NCBI RefSeq assembly: GCF_016741855.1 | Contig: NZ_JAERRH010000029.1 | Location: forward strand, 1-60,413 | Source of the DNA: Streptomyces musisoli | GTDB lineage: Bacteria; Actinomycetota; Actinomycetes; Streptomycetales; Streptomycetaceae | Direction of reading: 5' to 3' | Length of the DNA stretch: 60,413 bases | Shown: positions 18,071-26,632 of the stretch, in pieces | Layout of the letters: every line of letters starts with the position of its first letter | How positions within the stretch are numbered: the first letter of the stretch is position 1 | The notes under the pieces: model-generated | The model's database searches: none | What the model saw: the letters and a program-made list of their open reading frames with translations, nothing else | What the model was told of the DNA's origin: nothing | Position numbers and translations under genes: made by a program

Positions 18071-18188
18071 CGTGCGCCTCTGACGGGTTGACGACAGATT
18101 TTCATCAACGTAACCGCGATCCGGACCCCGCGCAGCGTAGGCAGCACGGCCCGCGGGTTCGTATGTTGTTCGAGTTGGGAGGGCATAG

Positions 18189-18443
18189 TCGAGGGAACGG
18201 TTCGGCAGGTTGCGCCTCAGCCAGGTCGATCCGGCCGCCCGTCTGGACGTGGTTGCCGACCTGGATAGCAGGCCCGTACTGGTCAAGCTGCCCCCCACCG
18301 GGTTCGAGCACCTGATCCGCCAACTCTTCGAAGCGGCCGGGGTGGAGGCGTGGAACACCCAGGTCTCGAAGGGCGAAGGCGTTGACGCGGTGGCCGTCAG
18401 CAAGTACCAGGCCTTCAACCGTGAGTGCATCATCCAGGCAGCC
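18189..18443 (+). pseudogene. Mrr-type restriction endonuclease fragment
   Basis: The frame encodes L-P-P-T-G-F-E-H-L-I-R-Q-L-F-E-A-A-G-V-E and then W-N-T-Q-V-S-K-G-E-G-V-D-A-V-A-V, ending at C-I-I-Q-A. This is the N-terminal part of an Mrr/RecB-like nuclease fold (the E of F-E-x-L and D of G-V-D-A-V, with the Q-A-K motif cut after Q-A). The catalytic Lys is lost and the remainder is replaced by unrelated sequence, so it should be inactive. Confidence 0.7.
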
Positions 18444-18499
18444 GAGGTGACAGCAACAATCGGCTGGCCAGGAAGGCTCATTGCTTCCACGATGGGCGC

Positions 18500-19114
18500 A
18501 TGGACAGGTTGCAGCAAAGCGCTTGGCAGTATGCGGCTGAAGTGTTCCCGCTCGAGGAGCTACCGATGCTCGCTGCTCATGCTCTCGTCGACGGGCGTGA
18601 TTCCCCCGCCCTGCGCGAACTGGCCGGTCTGCCACGCAGGAGCGACAGCTCCGAGATCCGTGAGTTGTACGTCCGAGCCCTGCACGAGCTCGGCATACCC
18701 CTTCCCGACGGGGAGACGGCTGGCCGCTGTCTCCTTGTGAGCCTCGCGTTCGGTCTCGAGAAAGGCGAGCTGCGTCCCGAGGACGTGGCCGACCGGCTGT
18801 CGATGACAGTCGCAGCCAGCACCCCGGAGGAGACACAGTTCCTCTCCGTCGCAGCGGAATACAGCGAATGGATCAGCCTCGACGAACTCCCGGGATGGGA
18901 GAACGACCTCAGGACCGCGGCCCACTCGTTGACCGCCGCCACCGGCCTCGGATCCCTTACTTCGACCTGGTCGCCTCCGGGCGGAAGACCATCGAAGGCC
19001 GCGTCCAGTACCCCAACCTCCGCAACCTCGCCGCCGGCAGACACCCTGGCCCTGGTATCCGAACTGTCGGAGACGGCAAACTTCGATCTCCCTTACGGTC
19101 TGGGGGGAAATTGA
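18500..19114 (+). CDS. Hypothetical alpha-helical protein, 3' end scrambled
   Basis: A 204-aa frame whose first 150 residues look like a genuine conserved protein (Q-Q-S-A-W-Q-Y-A-A-E-V-F-P-L-E-E-L and A-L-R-E-L-A-G-L-P-R-R-S), with a strongly helical, Leu/Glu/Ala-rich pattern. From about residue 150 (18950 on) the composition changes to Ser/Thr/Pro and an ASCH domain fragment runs in another frame, so the natural C-terminus seems to be lost. It lies between the Mrr fragment and IS5-type debris. Function unknown. Confidence 0.5.
   Translation: MDRLQQSAWQYAAEVFPLEELPMLAAHALVDGRDSPALRELAGLPRRSDSSEIRELYVRALHELGIPLPDGETAGRCLLVSLAFGLEKGELRPEDVADRLSMTVAASTPEETQFLSVAAEYSEWISLDELPGWENDLRTAAHSLTAATGLGSLTSTWSPPGGRPSKAASSTPTSATSPPADTLALVSELSETANFDLPYGLGGN
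18949..19040 (+). pseudogene. ASCH-domain fragment
   Basis: This stretch encodes I-P-Y-F-D-L-V-A-S-G-R-K-T-I-E-G-R and V-Q-Y-P-N-L-R-N-L-A-A-G, the conserved start of an ASCH RNA-binding-type domain (G-x-K-x-x-E-x-R). It is out of frame with the preceding hypothetical protein and stops being recognisable after about 30 residues, just before the IS5-type element. It is probably the broken end of an adjacent or fused gene. Confidence 0.6.
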
Positions 19115-19800
19115 GCTTCGGGCGTGCCGGCCTGGCGGTTCGGCTGGTGGGTGATCAGCGGACGGTGTCGCGGACGAGGACGAGTTCGGTGCCCGTCCGG
19201 CGGCTGGTGGCCCGCTGCGCGGATCGGTCGGAGACGAGTGAGGCGATCGCGAGATGGGTCTCGGCGTAGGTATCGCGGCGTTCGGTGAAACGGCGCAGGG
19301 GTGCCCATTGGCGGAGTTCGGCGTTGGTGTGCTCCACACAGATCCTTGGCCGAGGACTGCCGTCGCCGTGTCTCGCGCCAGGCATGCTTGTCACCGTCGC
19401 ACGCCTCGTCCTTGGGCTTCTTCGGTGGGGCGCTGACCTGGCCGGGGAACTCTTTGGCCAGCCCGAGGTAGCCGGAATCGACCTTCGCCTTCACGCCGGG
19501 ACGGGTGCGGAACTGCTCGGCAATGCCCTCGGTCCGCACGGCGGTCTGGTCGTGCATCCGGCCCGGGCGGACCAAGCCGGACAGCAGCAGGCGGCCCTGG
19601 CCGTCGCTGAACGTAGTGGTCTTGATGGTGTTCTGCTTGCGTTTGCCGGAGACGAACGCCCGGCGCCCAGGACGGTCGCCCTGCGGTCGGCGGACCTGGG
19701 TCTCAAGTTCGGCGAACAACTCGCCGGAATGTGCGCGTGAGACGCCGGACAGGGCAGGATGGGAACAGGCCGTACGGGCCCAGGTCAGCTTCACAACTCA
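19103..19800 (-). mobile_element. Degenerate IS5-family element
   Basis: An element of about 0.7 kb whose minus strand carries an internally deleted and frameshifted IS5-type transposase. Its 3' end (19103-19280) is repeated in inverse orientation at 20499-20662, so the shared outer sequence GGGGGAAATTGAGC probably marks an IS terminus. I could not identify the other terminus or a target duplication. The element appears dead. Confidence 0.7.
19155..19794 (-). pseudogene. IS5-type DDE transposase, deleted and frameshifted
   Basis: The N-terminal part (S-H-P-A-L-S-G-V-S-R) runs directly into E-T-Q-V-R-R, skipping about 100 residues that would contain the first catalytic Asp. Recognisable blocks follow: K-R-K-Q-N-T-I-K-T-T-T, G-R-M-H-D-Q-T-A-V-R-T and V-D-S-G-Y-L-G-L. 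After R-R-R-Q-S-S the frame shifts, and the end continues in a second frame as I-C-V-E-H-T-N-A-E-L-R-Q-W and E-T-H-L-A-I-A-S-L-V-S-D. With deletion plus frameshift it cannot make an active transposase. Confidence 0.75.
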
Positions 19801-19871
19801 CCCAACCCGTGCGGCCCTTCTCATGTCACGGCCCGACCGGGACGATCACCATGTCCGCCGAGACCGTAAAG

Positions 19872-20420
19872 CTACCCGGCCTGAATGGCGTCTGCCGGGA
19901 CCTCGAAGATGATCGTGAGTCCGACGCGCTCGTCCCCCTGCTCGCCGATGCGCGTGAAGCCGAAGCCCTCGATGCACGCCAGGGAGGCAGCGTTGTCGGA
20001 TCCGATCCTGGCGCGCACGGTCCTGACGTCGGGGTCGGCCGCGGCCCGGACGAGCAACGCCCTCAGCATGGCGCGGGCATAGCCCTGGCGGCGGTACCCG
20101 GGCACGACGGTATAGCCAACCTCGACCATGCCGGCCTCATCCGGCGGCCCGTGGAAACCGGCGTCGCCAACGACGACCCCGTCCGGCTCGGACACCGCGG
20201 CACGCGTGATCCAGGGCGCGGCAGAGGGGTCCTTGGCGAGCTGGTCGGCGCGGTAGCCAAAGATCCAGCGGGATCGCTCACCGACGAAGTGTTCGTCAAG
20301 GGCGACCCCGGCCTCGGCGCTGCCGCCAGCGAGGTCACCGTCGGCAAGCGCCCGCAGTGCCTTTGCGCTGAGCTCGACGAAACGGACGCGTTTGGGGGCG
20401 GAGAGAGGTTCGTTGTTCAT
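19872..20420 (-). CDS. GNAT-family N-acetyltransferase (RimJ-like)
   Basis: A 182-aa acetyltransferase. The acetyl-CoA-binding motif is visible in V-G-Y-T-V-V-P-G-Y-R-R-Q-G-Y-A-R-A-M-L, and the C-terminal A-S-L-A-C-I-E-G-F-G-F block is typical of RimJ/RimL-like GNATs that acetylate protein N-termini or small amines. The frame is intact from ATG 20420. It is flanked by inverted copies of an IS5-type end, suggesting that it arrived with, or was trapped between, mobile sequences. Substrate not predictable. Confidence 0.87.
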   Translation of the reverse strand: MNNEPLSAPKRVRFVELSAKALRALADGDLAGGSAEAGVALDEHFVGERSRWIFGYRADQLAKDPSAAPWITRAAVSEPDGVVVGDAGFHGPPDEAGMVEVGYTVVPGYRRQGYARAMLRALLVRAAADPDVRTVRARIGSDNAASLACIEGFGFTRIGEQGDERVGLTIIFEVPADAIQAG

Positions 20421-20498
20421 CGCGGTGATGCTCACCCAGAGCCGGAGAGCTGTCCACCGGTTTACGGCCTTGGCGGACATGGAGACGGCCACACGGAC

Positions 20499-20662
20499 GC
20501 CGCGACACCCACGCCGAGACCCATCTCGCGATCGCCTCACTCGTCTCCGACCGATCCCTGCAGCGGGCCACCCATCGCCGGACGAGCACCGAACTCGCCT
20601 CGTCCGCGACACCACCCGCTGATCACCCACCAGCCCAGCACGCCCGAAGCTCAATTTCCCCC
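20499..20662 (+). repeat. Inverted second copy of the IS5-type 3' end
   Basis: About 160 bp, highly similar to the reverse complement of 19103-19280. It encodes the transposase tail on the plus strand (E-T-H-L-A-I-A-S-L-V-S-D-R-S) with a one-base loss that disrupts the frame, and ends in GCTCAATTTCCCCC. The left copy has a short insertion near 19126-19140 that is missing here. The two copies enclose the GNAT gene. Confidence 0.75.
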
Positions 20663-20922
20663 AGGCCCGTTAGCCGCGGCTCCTCTTACCGGACTCGACC
20701 AGCTACCGGACTCGACAGACGCGGGTGGAACTTCTGCGAGAAGATCCCCGAGCCGAAGCCGACGAGGTCGTAACCGTGGTGAGGTGACCGTTTGCCGGGC
20801 CGGGCCGCTTTCACCGTGGTCAACCGCTGTCTCCTGGTCGATCGGGTGGGCTGTGGTGCTGCCCGTCGTAGGCGATCGCGGCAACTCCCGATTCCGCGAT
20901 GGAGACGGGAGGCAGGGACCTC

Positions 20923-21492
20923 TCAGCGCGCGAAGGTGGCAACCGGATCCTCGTGCGTGGTGCTGCGGGTGCGGCGCTGGTAGTAGTGCACGGTGGCGAT
21001 GGCCAGCAGCGGTCCCCACGCCACCATCGGTATGTAGCAGATGTTCATCACCCACTCTCCCCACGGTGTGATCTCCATGTCGGCATGCAGCGTCGTCCAG
21101 ACGAAGAGCGCACCGTAGACCGTGCAGGCGAGTGCGCCCAGCGCCGCGGGGATGACGGCAGCCGGCACGGGGATGCGGCGACCCCGCAGTCCCGGCACCC
21201 ACTGCGGCCATACCTCGCCCCACGGCCGCACCAGCCCCAGCGTCAGGAATGCGAGTGTCTCCTGCACCGCGCACAGCAACGGCAGGAGGAGGTATCCCCA
21301 GCCCGGTATCCGCATCGCGTCGTACTCGGACTCGGCCAGGCCGAGCGGGATGTCGAGTACGACGGCGAGGCGCCAGAGGGCGGACGGCAACGATGTCCAT
21401 AAGGTGGCTGCCGCCACGCGTCGAGCCCAGAGAGGGACGGGTGAAGCGGTCGCGAGGTACGAGAGGGCCGACGGCGGCGTACGGGTGCGCAT
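20923..21492 (-). CDS. Four-helix integral membrane protein, unknown function
   Basis: A 189-aa membrane protein with about four hydrophobic segments (near residues 35-50, 65-90, 108-132 and 150-168) and a short charged C-terminus. Landmarks include G-L-V-R-P-W-G-E-V-W-P-Q-W-V-P and V-A-W-G-P-L-L-A-I-A-T-V-H-Y-Y-Q-R-R. A 5'-truncated paralog lies at 50762-51148. I do not recognise a named family. The ATG at 21492 follows AGGAG. The 437-bp gap to the next gene (21493-21929) shows nothing else I can support. Confidence 0.78.
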   Translation of the reverse strand: MRTRTPPSALSYLATASPVPLWARRVAAATLWTSLPSALWRLAVVLDIPLGLAESEYDAMRIPGWGYLLLPLLCAVQETLAFLTLGLVRPWGEVWPQWVPGLRGRRIPVPAAVIPAALGALACTVYGALFVWTTLHADMEITPWGEWVMNICYIPMVAWGPLLAIATVHYYQRRTRSTTHEDPVATFAR

Positions 21493-21929
21493 CAGACGAC
21501 TCCTGTGTGAGGCCGGCAGTGACACCTCGACGTTGTCACGCGCCTTCAGGGGGCACATCCCTCCACCGGACCTGCGGATCCCCGCCATCCGGCGGTCACG
21601 CGCGAGGAGCATCAGCCTGTGGGCTTACGCCCCGGTCACTCTGCAGGGGAGCCGCTCTGCACCTTTCCCGCGCGCTGCGCGCGTGGTGCGGGACGTGGGC
21701 GTTCTGCGTGGCGATGCCACGTTCACCGGTTCGGCCCGGGCGAGGGACGAGGACGCGGGCCGGCCGCCGTCGCGCACCGTGCGGAGCGCCTGCCCGGCGA
21801 TGCCCGCCGGTGCGTCCCCGTCGATCAGGCCGTCGAACCCGCCGGGCACCACTTGGCGCACCAGGTCCGGGATCTCGGCTCCAGCTTCAGCGCCGTGAAC
21901 CCCGTCGCCGACGTTCACGGAACGGTGTC

Positions 21930-22820
21930 TCAGCTGGTGGACGGCTGCGTGGCAGGGGTGCTCTCTTCGGTGGCGGCGAGGGAGGCGAGCAGGCGGAGAC
22001 CTTCTTCGGAGGGGGAACCGGGTTCGGCGGTGTAGACGGTCATGTGAAGGCCCGGTTGGGACGCCAGGTCGAGCGACTCGTACGCGAGGGTGAGTTCGCC
22101 GACGGATGGATGCCGGAACCGCTTCGTGCCGGTGCCGTGCCGGCGGACGTTGCGCGCGCCCCAGCGGGTGCGGAACTCCTCCACCCGGGTGGACAGCTCG
22201 CCGACCAGGTCGTGCAGGTCCCTGTCATACGGGTTGCGGCCGGCCTGTGCGTGAAGCATGGCGACGGCCATGTCGGCGAACAGGTCCCAGTCGGGGTAGA
22301 AGCGGCGTGAGGCCGGGTCGAGGAACTGGAATCGGGCAAGGTTTCGCTGGTTGGCCGCATTCGCGAACAGGTCCGTGTAGAAGGCCCGGGCGAGCGGGTT
22401 GGACGCGAGGATGTCCAGCCGGCCGTTGCACACGACTGCGGGCCCGGCGGTGATCGCGTCCAGCGTCCACTGCAGGCTGCGGTGGAGCTGGTGTCGGCCC
22501 TGTGTGTGGCGGCGCCGGGGGCGGGTGAGGATGTCGGTGCCGTCGGCGGCGTGGGCCAGGTTCAGCAGGTGGGCCCGCTCGGCGTCGTCGAGCTGCAGGA
22601 CGCGGGCGACGGCTTCGAGAACGGTGGGGGAGACGCCGGCGAGGTTGCCGCGCTCGAGCTTGGCGTAGTACTCGACGCTCATGTCGGCGAGCGCTGCGAC
22701 CTCGCTGCGGCGCAGGCCGGGCACGCGTCGTCGGGAGCCCGCGGGCAGGCCGGCCTGCTCGGGGCTGATCTTCGCTCGCCGCGAGGTGAGGAACTCGCGG
22801 ACCTCCTCACGGTTGTCCAT
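21930..22820 (-). CDS. XRE-family regulator with MmyB-like ligand domain
   Basis: A 296-aa regulator. The N-terminal HTH (R-V-P-G-L-R-R-S-E-V-A-A-L-A-D-M-S-V-E-Y-Y-A-K-L-E-R-G) is the standard Cro/C1 type of this actinobacterial family, and residues about 110-285 form the MmyB-like ligand-binding domain. Such regulators are usually divergent from an oxidoreductase gene, and here it diverges from a zinc alcohol dehydrogenase across 265 bp. It probably represses that gene. Start ATG 22820. Confidence 0.9.
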   Translation of the reverse strand: MDNREEVREFLTSRRAKISPEQAGLPAGSRRRVPGLRRSEVAALADMSVEYYAKLERGNLAGVSPTVLEAVARVLQLDDAERAHLLNLAHAADGTDILTRPRRRHTQGRHQLHRSLQWTLDAITAGPAVVCNGRLDILASNPLARAFYTDLFANAANQRNLARFQFLDPASRRFYPDWDLFADMAVAMLHAQAGRNPYDRDLHDLVGELSTRVEEFRTRWGARNVRRHGTGTKRFRHPSVGELTLAYESLDLASQPGLHMTVYTAEPGSPSEEGLRLLASLAATEESTPATQPSTS

Positions 22821-23085
22821 GCCTTCGACGGTACGACCCGTGCGGTGTGAAAGGGATGCACTGCCAGTACACCCCTCACTGGTAACTCGCTGCCCGCGCG
22901 GAAGAGCGGTTTCCTGGAGATCAGGCACCCCGGAACGGCGGACACGCCCCCGGGGACCCGCACCGCCCGCAACCGCAGAAGCGTGACTGCGCCTCTGCCC
23001 CGGCGGCTGCCTGCCCTGGCCCGCGGCGACCGGACGGCCGCCCGGACCACACCCCTGTGAGCACGGCATGTAAGGAACCACTCTG

Positions 23086-24102
23086 ATGCGCGGAGCAGTG
23101 ATCCACGCCCCCGGCGACATCCGCTTCGAAACCCTGGACGACCCGAAGATCCTCAAGCCCACCGACGCGATCATCCGCACCGCCGTCACCTGCGTGTGCG
23201 GTTCGGACCTGTGGCCCTACCGGGGCGCGGAGCCGACCGAGCACGCGCACCCGATGGGGCACGAGTACGTCGGGTTCGTCGAGGAGGTCGGATCCGGGGT
23301 GACGTCCGTGAAGCCCGGACAGTTCGTCGTCGGCTCGTTCGCCACCTCGGACAACACCTGCGCGAACTGCCGCAACGGCTTCCAGTCGAACTGCCTGAAC
23401 CGTGAGTTCATGTCGACCTGCCAGGCCGAGTACGTACGTATCCCCAACGCCCAGGGCACCCTCGTCGCCACCGACGGCACACCGGAGGAGAAGTACTGGC
23501 CCGGGCTGCTGGCCGTGTCCGACGTCATGGGCACCGGCTGGTGGGCCGCCGACGCCGCCGAGGTGAAGCCCGGCTCGACGGCCGTCGTCGTCGGCGACGG
23601 CGCCGTCGGCCTGTGTGCCGTCATCGCTGCCAAGGAGATGGGCGCCGAGCGCATCATCGTCATGTCCCGTCACGGGTCCCGGCAGAAGCTGGCCCTCGAG
23701 TACGGGGCCACCGACATCGTCACCGAGCGCGGCGCGGAGGGTGTGGCCCGGGTCAAGGAGCTGACCGGCGGGATCGGCGCGGACAGCGTGCTGGAGTGCG
23801 TCGGCACGGCGCAGGCCATGCAGCAGGCGCTGCACTCGGCACGGCCTGGCGGCAACGTCGGCTTCGTCGGCGTTCCGCACGAGGTCGCCGTCGACGGTCA
23901 GGAACTGTTCTTCTCCCACGTCGCCCTGCGCGGCGGACCCGCGCCCGTGCGCCGTTACCTGCCCGACCTGGTCGACCGGGTCCTGAGCGGCGCGATCGAC
24001 CCCGGCAAGGTCTTCGACCTCACCCTCCCGCTGGACCAGGTCGCCGAGGGCTACCGGGCGATGGACGAGCGCCGCGCCATCAAGACCCTCCTCAAGCCCT
24101 GA
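23086..24102 (+). CDS. Zinc-dependent alcohol dehydrogenase
   Basis: A 338-aa medium-chain dehydrogenase. Catalytic zinc ligands are suggested by C-G-S-D (Cys) and G-H-E-Y-V-G (His-Glu). The structural zinc lobe is reduced to three visible cysteines (C-A-N-C-x7-C). The cofactor-binding motif reads V-V-G-D-G-A-V-G. It is probably cytosolic and NAD(P)-dependent; the substrate could be an alcohol or a related carbonyl compound. The ATG at 23086 has AAGGAACC upstream. The divergent XRE regulator is the likely controller, and a cupin gene follows 150 bp downstream. Confidence 0.9.
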   Translation: MRGAVIHAPGDIRFETLDDPKILKPTDAIIRTAVTCVCGSDLWPYRGAEPTEHAHPMGHEYVGFVEEVGSGVTSVKPGQFVVGSFATSDNTCANCRNGFQSNCLNREFMSTCQAEYVRIPNAQGTLVATDGTPEEKYWPGLLAVSDVMGTGWWAADAAEVKPGSTAVVVGDGAVGLCAVIAAKEMGAERIIVMSRHGSRQKLALEYGATDIVTERGAEGVARVKELTGGIGADSVLECVGTAQAMQQALHSARPGGNVGFVGVPHEVAVDGQELFFSHVALRGGPAPVRRYLPDLVDRVLSGAIDPGKVFDLTLPLDQVAEGYRAMDERRAIKTLLKP

Positions 24103-24123
24103 ACCACACCCGCACCCGCATTC

Positions 24124-24207
24124 CAGGGGCAGGCCACCGCCCGGTCCGGCGGCCCCCGGCACCCGCAGCCACCTTTCAGGGGCGGGCCACCGCCCGGTCC
24201 GGCGGCC
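24124..24207 (+). repeat. Two 31-bp direct repeats, each a hairpin
   Basis: Bases 24124-24154 and 24177-24207 differ at one position, and each can fold through GGCC(A)CCG with CGGCGGCC. They lie in the gap between the alcohol dehydrogenase (end 24102) and the cupin (start 24253), where they could end the first transcript or act as a processing or REP-like element. Confidence 0.55.
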
Positions 24208-24252
24208 TTCGCCCGCCTACGCAACCCCGCATTCACGGAAGAGAAGCCGACC

Positions 24253-24663
24253 GTGCAGATCACCCGAAGCTCGATCCATACCGTCAAGGGCCCGGCAGAC
24301 TGGTTCACCGGTGACGTCTACATCGACGCCGTCGCCGCAGCGCCGGAGCCTTCCCGGGTCAGCGCCAACCTCGTGCACTTCATGCCCGGCGCCCGGACGC
24401 ACTGGCACCGCCACCCGTTGAGCCAGACCGTCTTCGTCACCGAGGGCATCGGGCTGTGCCAGCGGCGAGGCGGACCCGTCGAGGTCATCCGGCCCGGTGA
24501 CCGCGTCCTGTTCGAAGCCGACGAAGAGCACTGGCACGGCGCCGCACCGAACCGGCTCATGGTCCACCTGGCCATCAACGAAGCGGACGCCGAGCACGAC
24601 GTCGTGCACTGGCTGACCCCCGTCACGGACGAGGAGTACGCGGCCGCGCCGGTCACCGACTGA
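24253..24663 (+). CDS. Small cupin-domain protein
   Basis: A 136-aa single-domain cupin. The two metal motifs are clear: G-A-R-T-H-W-H-R-H-P plus the following Glu in E-G-I-G, and later E-E-H-W-H-G-A. Likely ligands are the motif-1 histidines, with the last His in motif 2. Proteins of this type often accompany carboxymuconolactone-type or dehydrogenase genes and may be dioxygenases or isomerases; none is certain. It starts at GTG 24253 after GGAAGAG. It is downstream of the zinc dehydrogenase and probably in the same regulon. Confidence 0.87.
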   Translation: MQITRSSIHTVKGPADWFTGDVYIDAVAAAPEPSRVSANLVHFMPGARTHWHRHPLSQTVFVTEGIGLCQRRGGPVEVIRPGDRVLFEADEEHWHGAAPNRLMVHLAINEADAEHDVVHWLTPVTDEEYAAAPVTD

Positions 24664-24684
24664 CCTCGCCCGGGCCTCGCCTGA

Positions 24685-24701
24685 CCCGCCGCACCGGCGG
24701 G
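24685..24701. terminator. Hairpin after cupin gene
   Basis: CCCGCCG pairs with CGGCGGG around a 3-nt loop, starting 21 bp after the cupin stop codon. A short but fully GC stem in a good position for a terminator. Confidence 0.5.
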
Positions 24702-24760
24702 CGCGCCCGGACGGCCGACGCGCGAGGCGCGGCCCCGGGCGCACAGCGGCGATCAGAGAC

Positions 24761-24841
24761 GCACTGCCGGTGCCCCCTCGACAGATGCACTGCCGGTGCC
24801 CCCCCTGGACAGATGCACTGCCGGTCCCCCTCGACAGATGG
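24761..24841 (+). repeat. Tandem GCACTGCCGGTGC palindromes
   Basis: The 13-bp partial palindrome GCACTGCCGGTGC occurs at 24761 and 24787, with a last copy carrying one change at 24815. Each sits in a 26-28-bp unit also containing GACAGATG and a C-run; a fourth partial unit starts at 24833. The array lies in the 534-bp gap (24664-25197) before the LytTR regulator gene. The spacing near 2.5 helical turns and the palindromic core suggest either a regulator-binding array or slippage. I see no gene in the gap. Confidence 0.6.
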
Positions 24842-25197
24842 GTGAACACGGCCTGCCCATTTCGCAGCGTGCCCTGGACCTGACACAGCTGGCCGTCGGC
24901 GAACTGGCACCAACGCCCTCAGACACGCCCCGGGTCCGGTGTCGACGGACCTGCGGATCGCCGGCGAGGCGGTGGAGATCGGTGGTGCGCGGCCAGGGGA
25001 GGTACGTGCGCAGGGCGACAACGGTACCTAGGGTGGGGAGTGCAGGTCTGTGACACGGCCTGGAACGAGTGACGAAGCAGGAAGACGCGCGACGCGGGCC
25101 CCGGCCCGCTGCCGGCCCGGCCGCGACGAGCGGTGACCGGCGCGGACAGCGCGCACACCGTCGGGCGTCGGGGACGGACCAGGGACGGTTCTCAACC

Positions 25198-26592
25198 ATG
25201 ACGCATGTACATCGGCTCGAACCCGGTTCGGCGCACCTGGACAGCGGCACCGTGCTCGCGGCGTGGGAACGGTTCGTACAGGGCGAGGACCAGGTCCCGG
25301 ACGTCCGCCCCCTGGTCGCGATCTCGTGGCATCGCTGCCGAGAGCAGTACCGGGTCGATCCTCACCTCACCGAGGCTCCGGTCGCCGTCGCGGAGCTCGA
25401 CCACACACCCGAGCACGATGCCGTAATCGCTGAGCTGGGTTTTCGTGCCGCCTCCGTGGCATATGAGGTGGGCAGCCTCGGTGGCGTCGTCGCCGTCACC
25501 GATGCCACCGGCCGGATCCTGGCCGAGTGGGGCGACCAGGCCACGCTCGCCAAGGCCGCCGACCCCCATCTGGCGCCCTGGTTCTGCTGGTCCGAGTGCG
25601 CGGTGGGCACGAACGGCATGGGCACGGCGCTGGAGGCGCACGGCCCGGTGCCGATCAGGGGTGCGGAACACTGGTGCCAGGCGCTCCACGACTGGGTCGG
25701 CGCGGGCATCGCGGTGCGCGACGTGGTGACCAGAGAACCGATCGCGGTCCTCGGTCTGTGCCGCTGGCGCAGCCCGCTGCCCCCGTCCACGGAAAGCTGG
25801 CTGGCGAACGCGGCCACCATGACCCAGTGCCCCCTGAAGAAACGCGCCCGGGACAGCGGTGCCGAATTGGTCGCGGCCTACACCCAGGCCAGGGCGCACT
25901 CCGGTGCGGCACTCGCCGCGGTGGACACCGCGGGCAAGGTGGTGATCGCCGACGAAATGGCGAGTGTGCTCCTGGGCGTCCCGGCATGCACCCCGGCGGT
26001 CGATCCCACGCTGCGGTGGAACCCCGGGCTGCCCGAACTGATCACTGCTGCCCGGTATGCCGCCAGGCAGGCGGCCCACAATCCCGACTGGATCGGCTCG
26101 ACGCAGATCTTCGCCCACCTCGCCGACGAGCCGACCTCGATCAGCATCCGGCCCGTCTTCTCCTTCGGACGCCTGATCGGGAACCTGGTCTCGTTCGGTG
26201 CCTCCGGCGGGGTGCAGCTACCCCAGGCGGAGGGGGCCGCGCACCTTTGGGCGCAGCCGCGCCGACTCGTCGCGATGCGGGCCAACCGGATGGTGCTGCT
26301 GCGGCTGCCGGAAGTCTCCTTCGCCGAATCGCAGGGAAACGACGTGTGGCTCTCCACCGATCAGGGGCGGTTGCGGGCCGCCTCCATGAGTCTGGACAAA
26401 CTCGAAGGTGAGCTGGCGGACGTCGGCTTCCTGCGGGTGCACCGCCGGTATGTGGTCAACCTCAGCCGCATCAGGGAGATAGAGCGCGGCCCCAAGGGCG
26501 AGCTGTCTCTGGTCATGGACGACCGGGCGAACGAGATGGTGCCGGTCTCCCGGCGGCACGCGGCGGCCGTGCGTCGCGCGCTGGACATCTGA
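25198..26592 (+). CDS. GAF-LytTR transcriptional regulator (AcoR-like sensor)
   Basis: A 464-aa regulator with an unusual domain combination. The N-terminal half resembles the GAF sensor of AcoR/DhaR-type activators (W-x-R-C near residue 45, then C-A-V-G-T-N-G-M-G-T-A-L-E). Residues about 365-464 form a LytTR DNA-binding domain (R-V-H-R-R-Y-V-V-N-L-S-R-I-R-E-I), where AcoR itself would have AAA and Fis domains. AcoR-type GAFs respond to alcohols, acetoin or related small molecules. It is followed after 40 bp by katG and probably cotranscribed. A LytTR-like direct repeat at 28920-28949 lies before the PQQ dehydrogenase operon, making it the likely controller. Confidence 0.87.
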   Translation: MTHVHRLEPGSAHLDSGTVLAAWERFVQGEDQVPDVRPLVAISWHRCREQYRVDPHLTEAPVAVAELDHTPEHDAVIAELGFRAASVAYEVGSLGGVVAVTDATGRILAEWGDQATLAKAADPHLAPWFCWSECAVGTNGMGTALEAHGPVPIRGAEHWCQALHDWVGAGIAVRDVVTREPIAVLGLCRWRSPLPPSTESWLANAATMTQCPLKKRARDSGAELVAAYTQARAHSGAALAAVDTAGKVVIADEMASVLLGVPACTPAVDPTLRWNPGLPELITAARYAARQAAHNPDWIGSTQIFAHLADEPTSISIRPVFSFGRLIGNLVSFGASGGVQLPQAEGAAHLWAQPRRLVAMRANRMVLLRLPEVSFAESQGNDVWLSTDQGRLRAASMSLDKLEGELADVGFLRVHRRYVVNLSRIREIERGPKGELSLVMDDRANEMVPVSRRHAAAVRRALDI

Positions 26593-26632
26593 GTGGCCCG
26601 GCACGACCCCTGGCCTCGGAAGGAGGAGTCCC

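Noticed and set aside
24761..24841. CRISPR array
   Set aside because: Repeat units are short, spacers are nearly identical and there are no cas genes.
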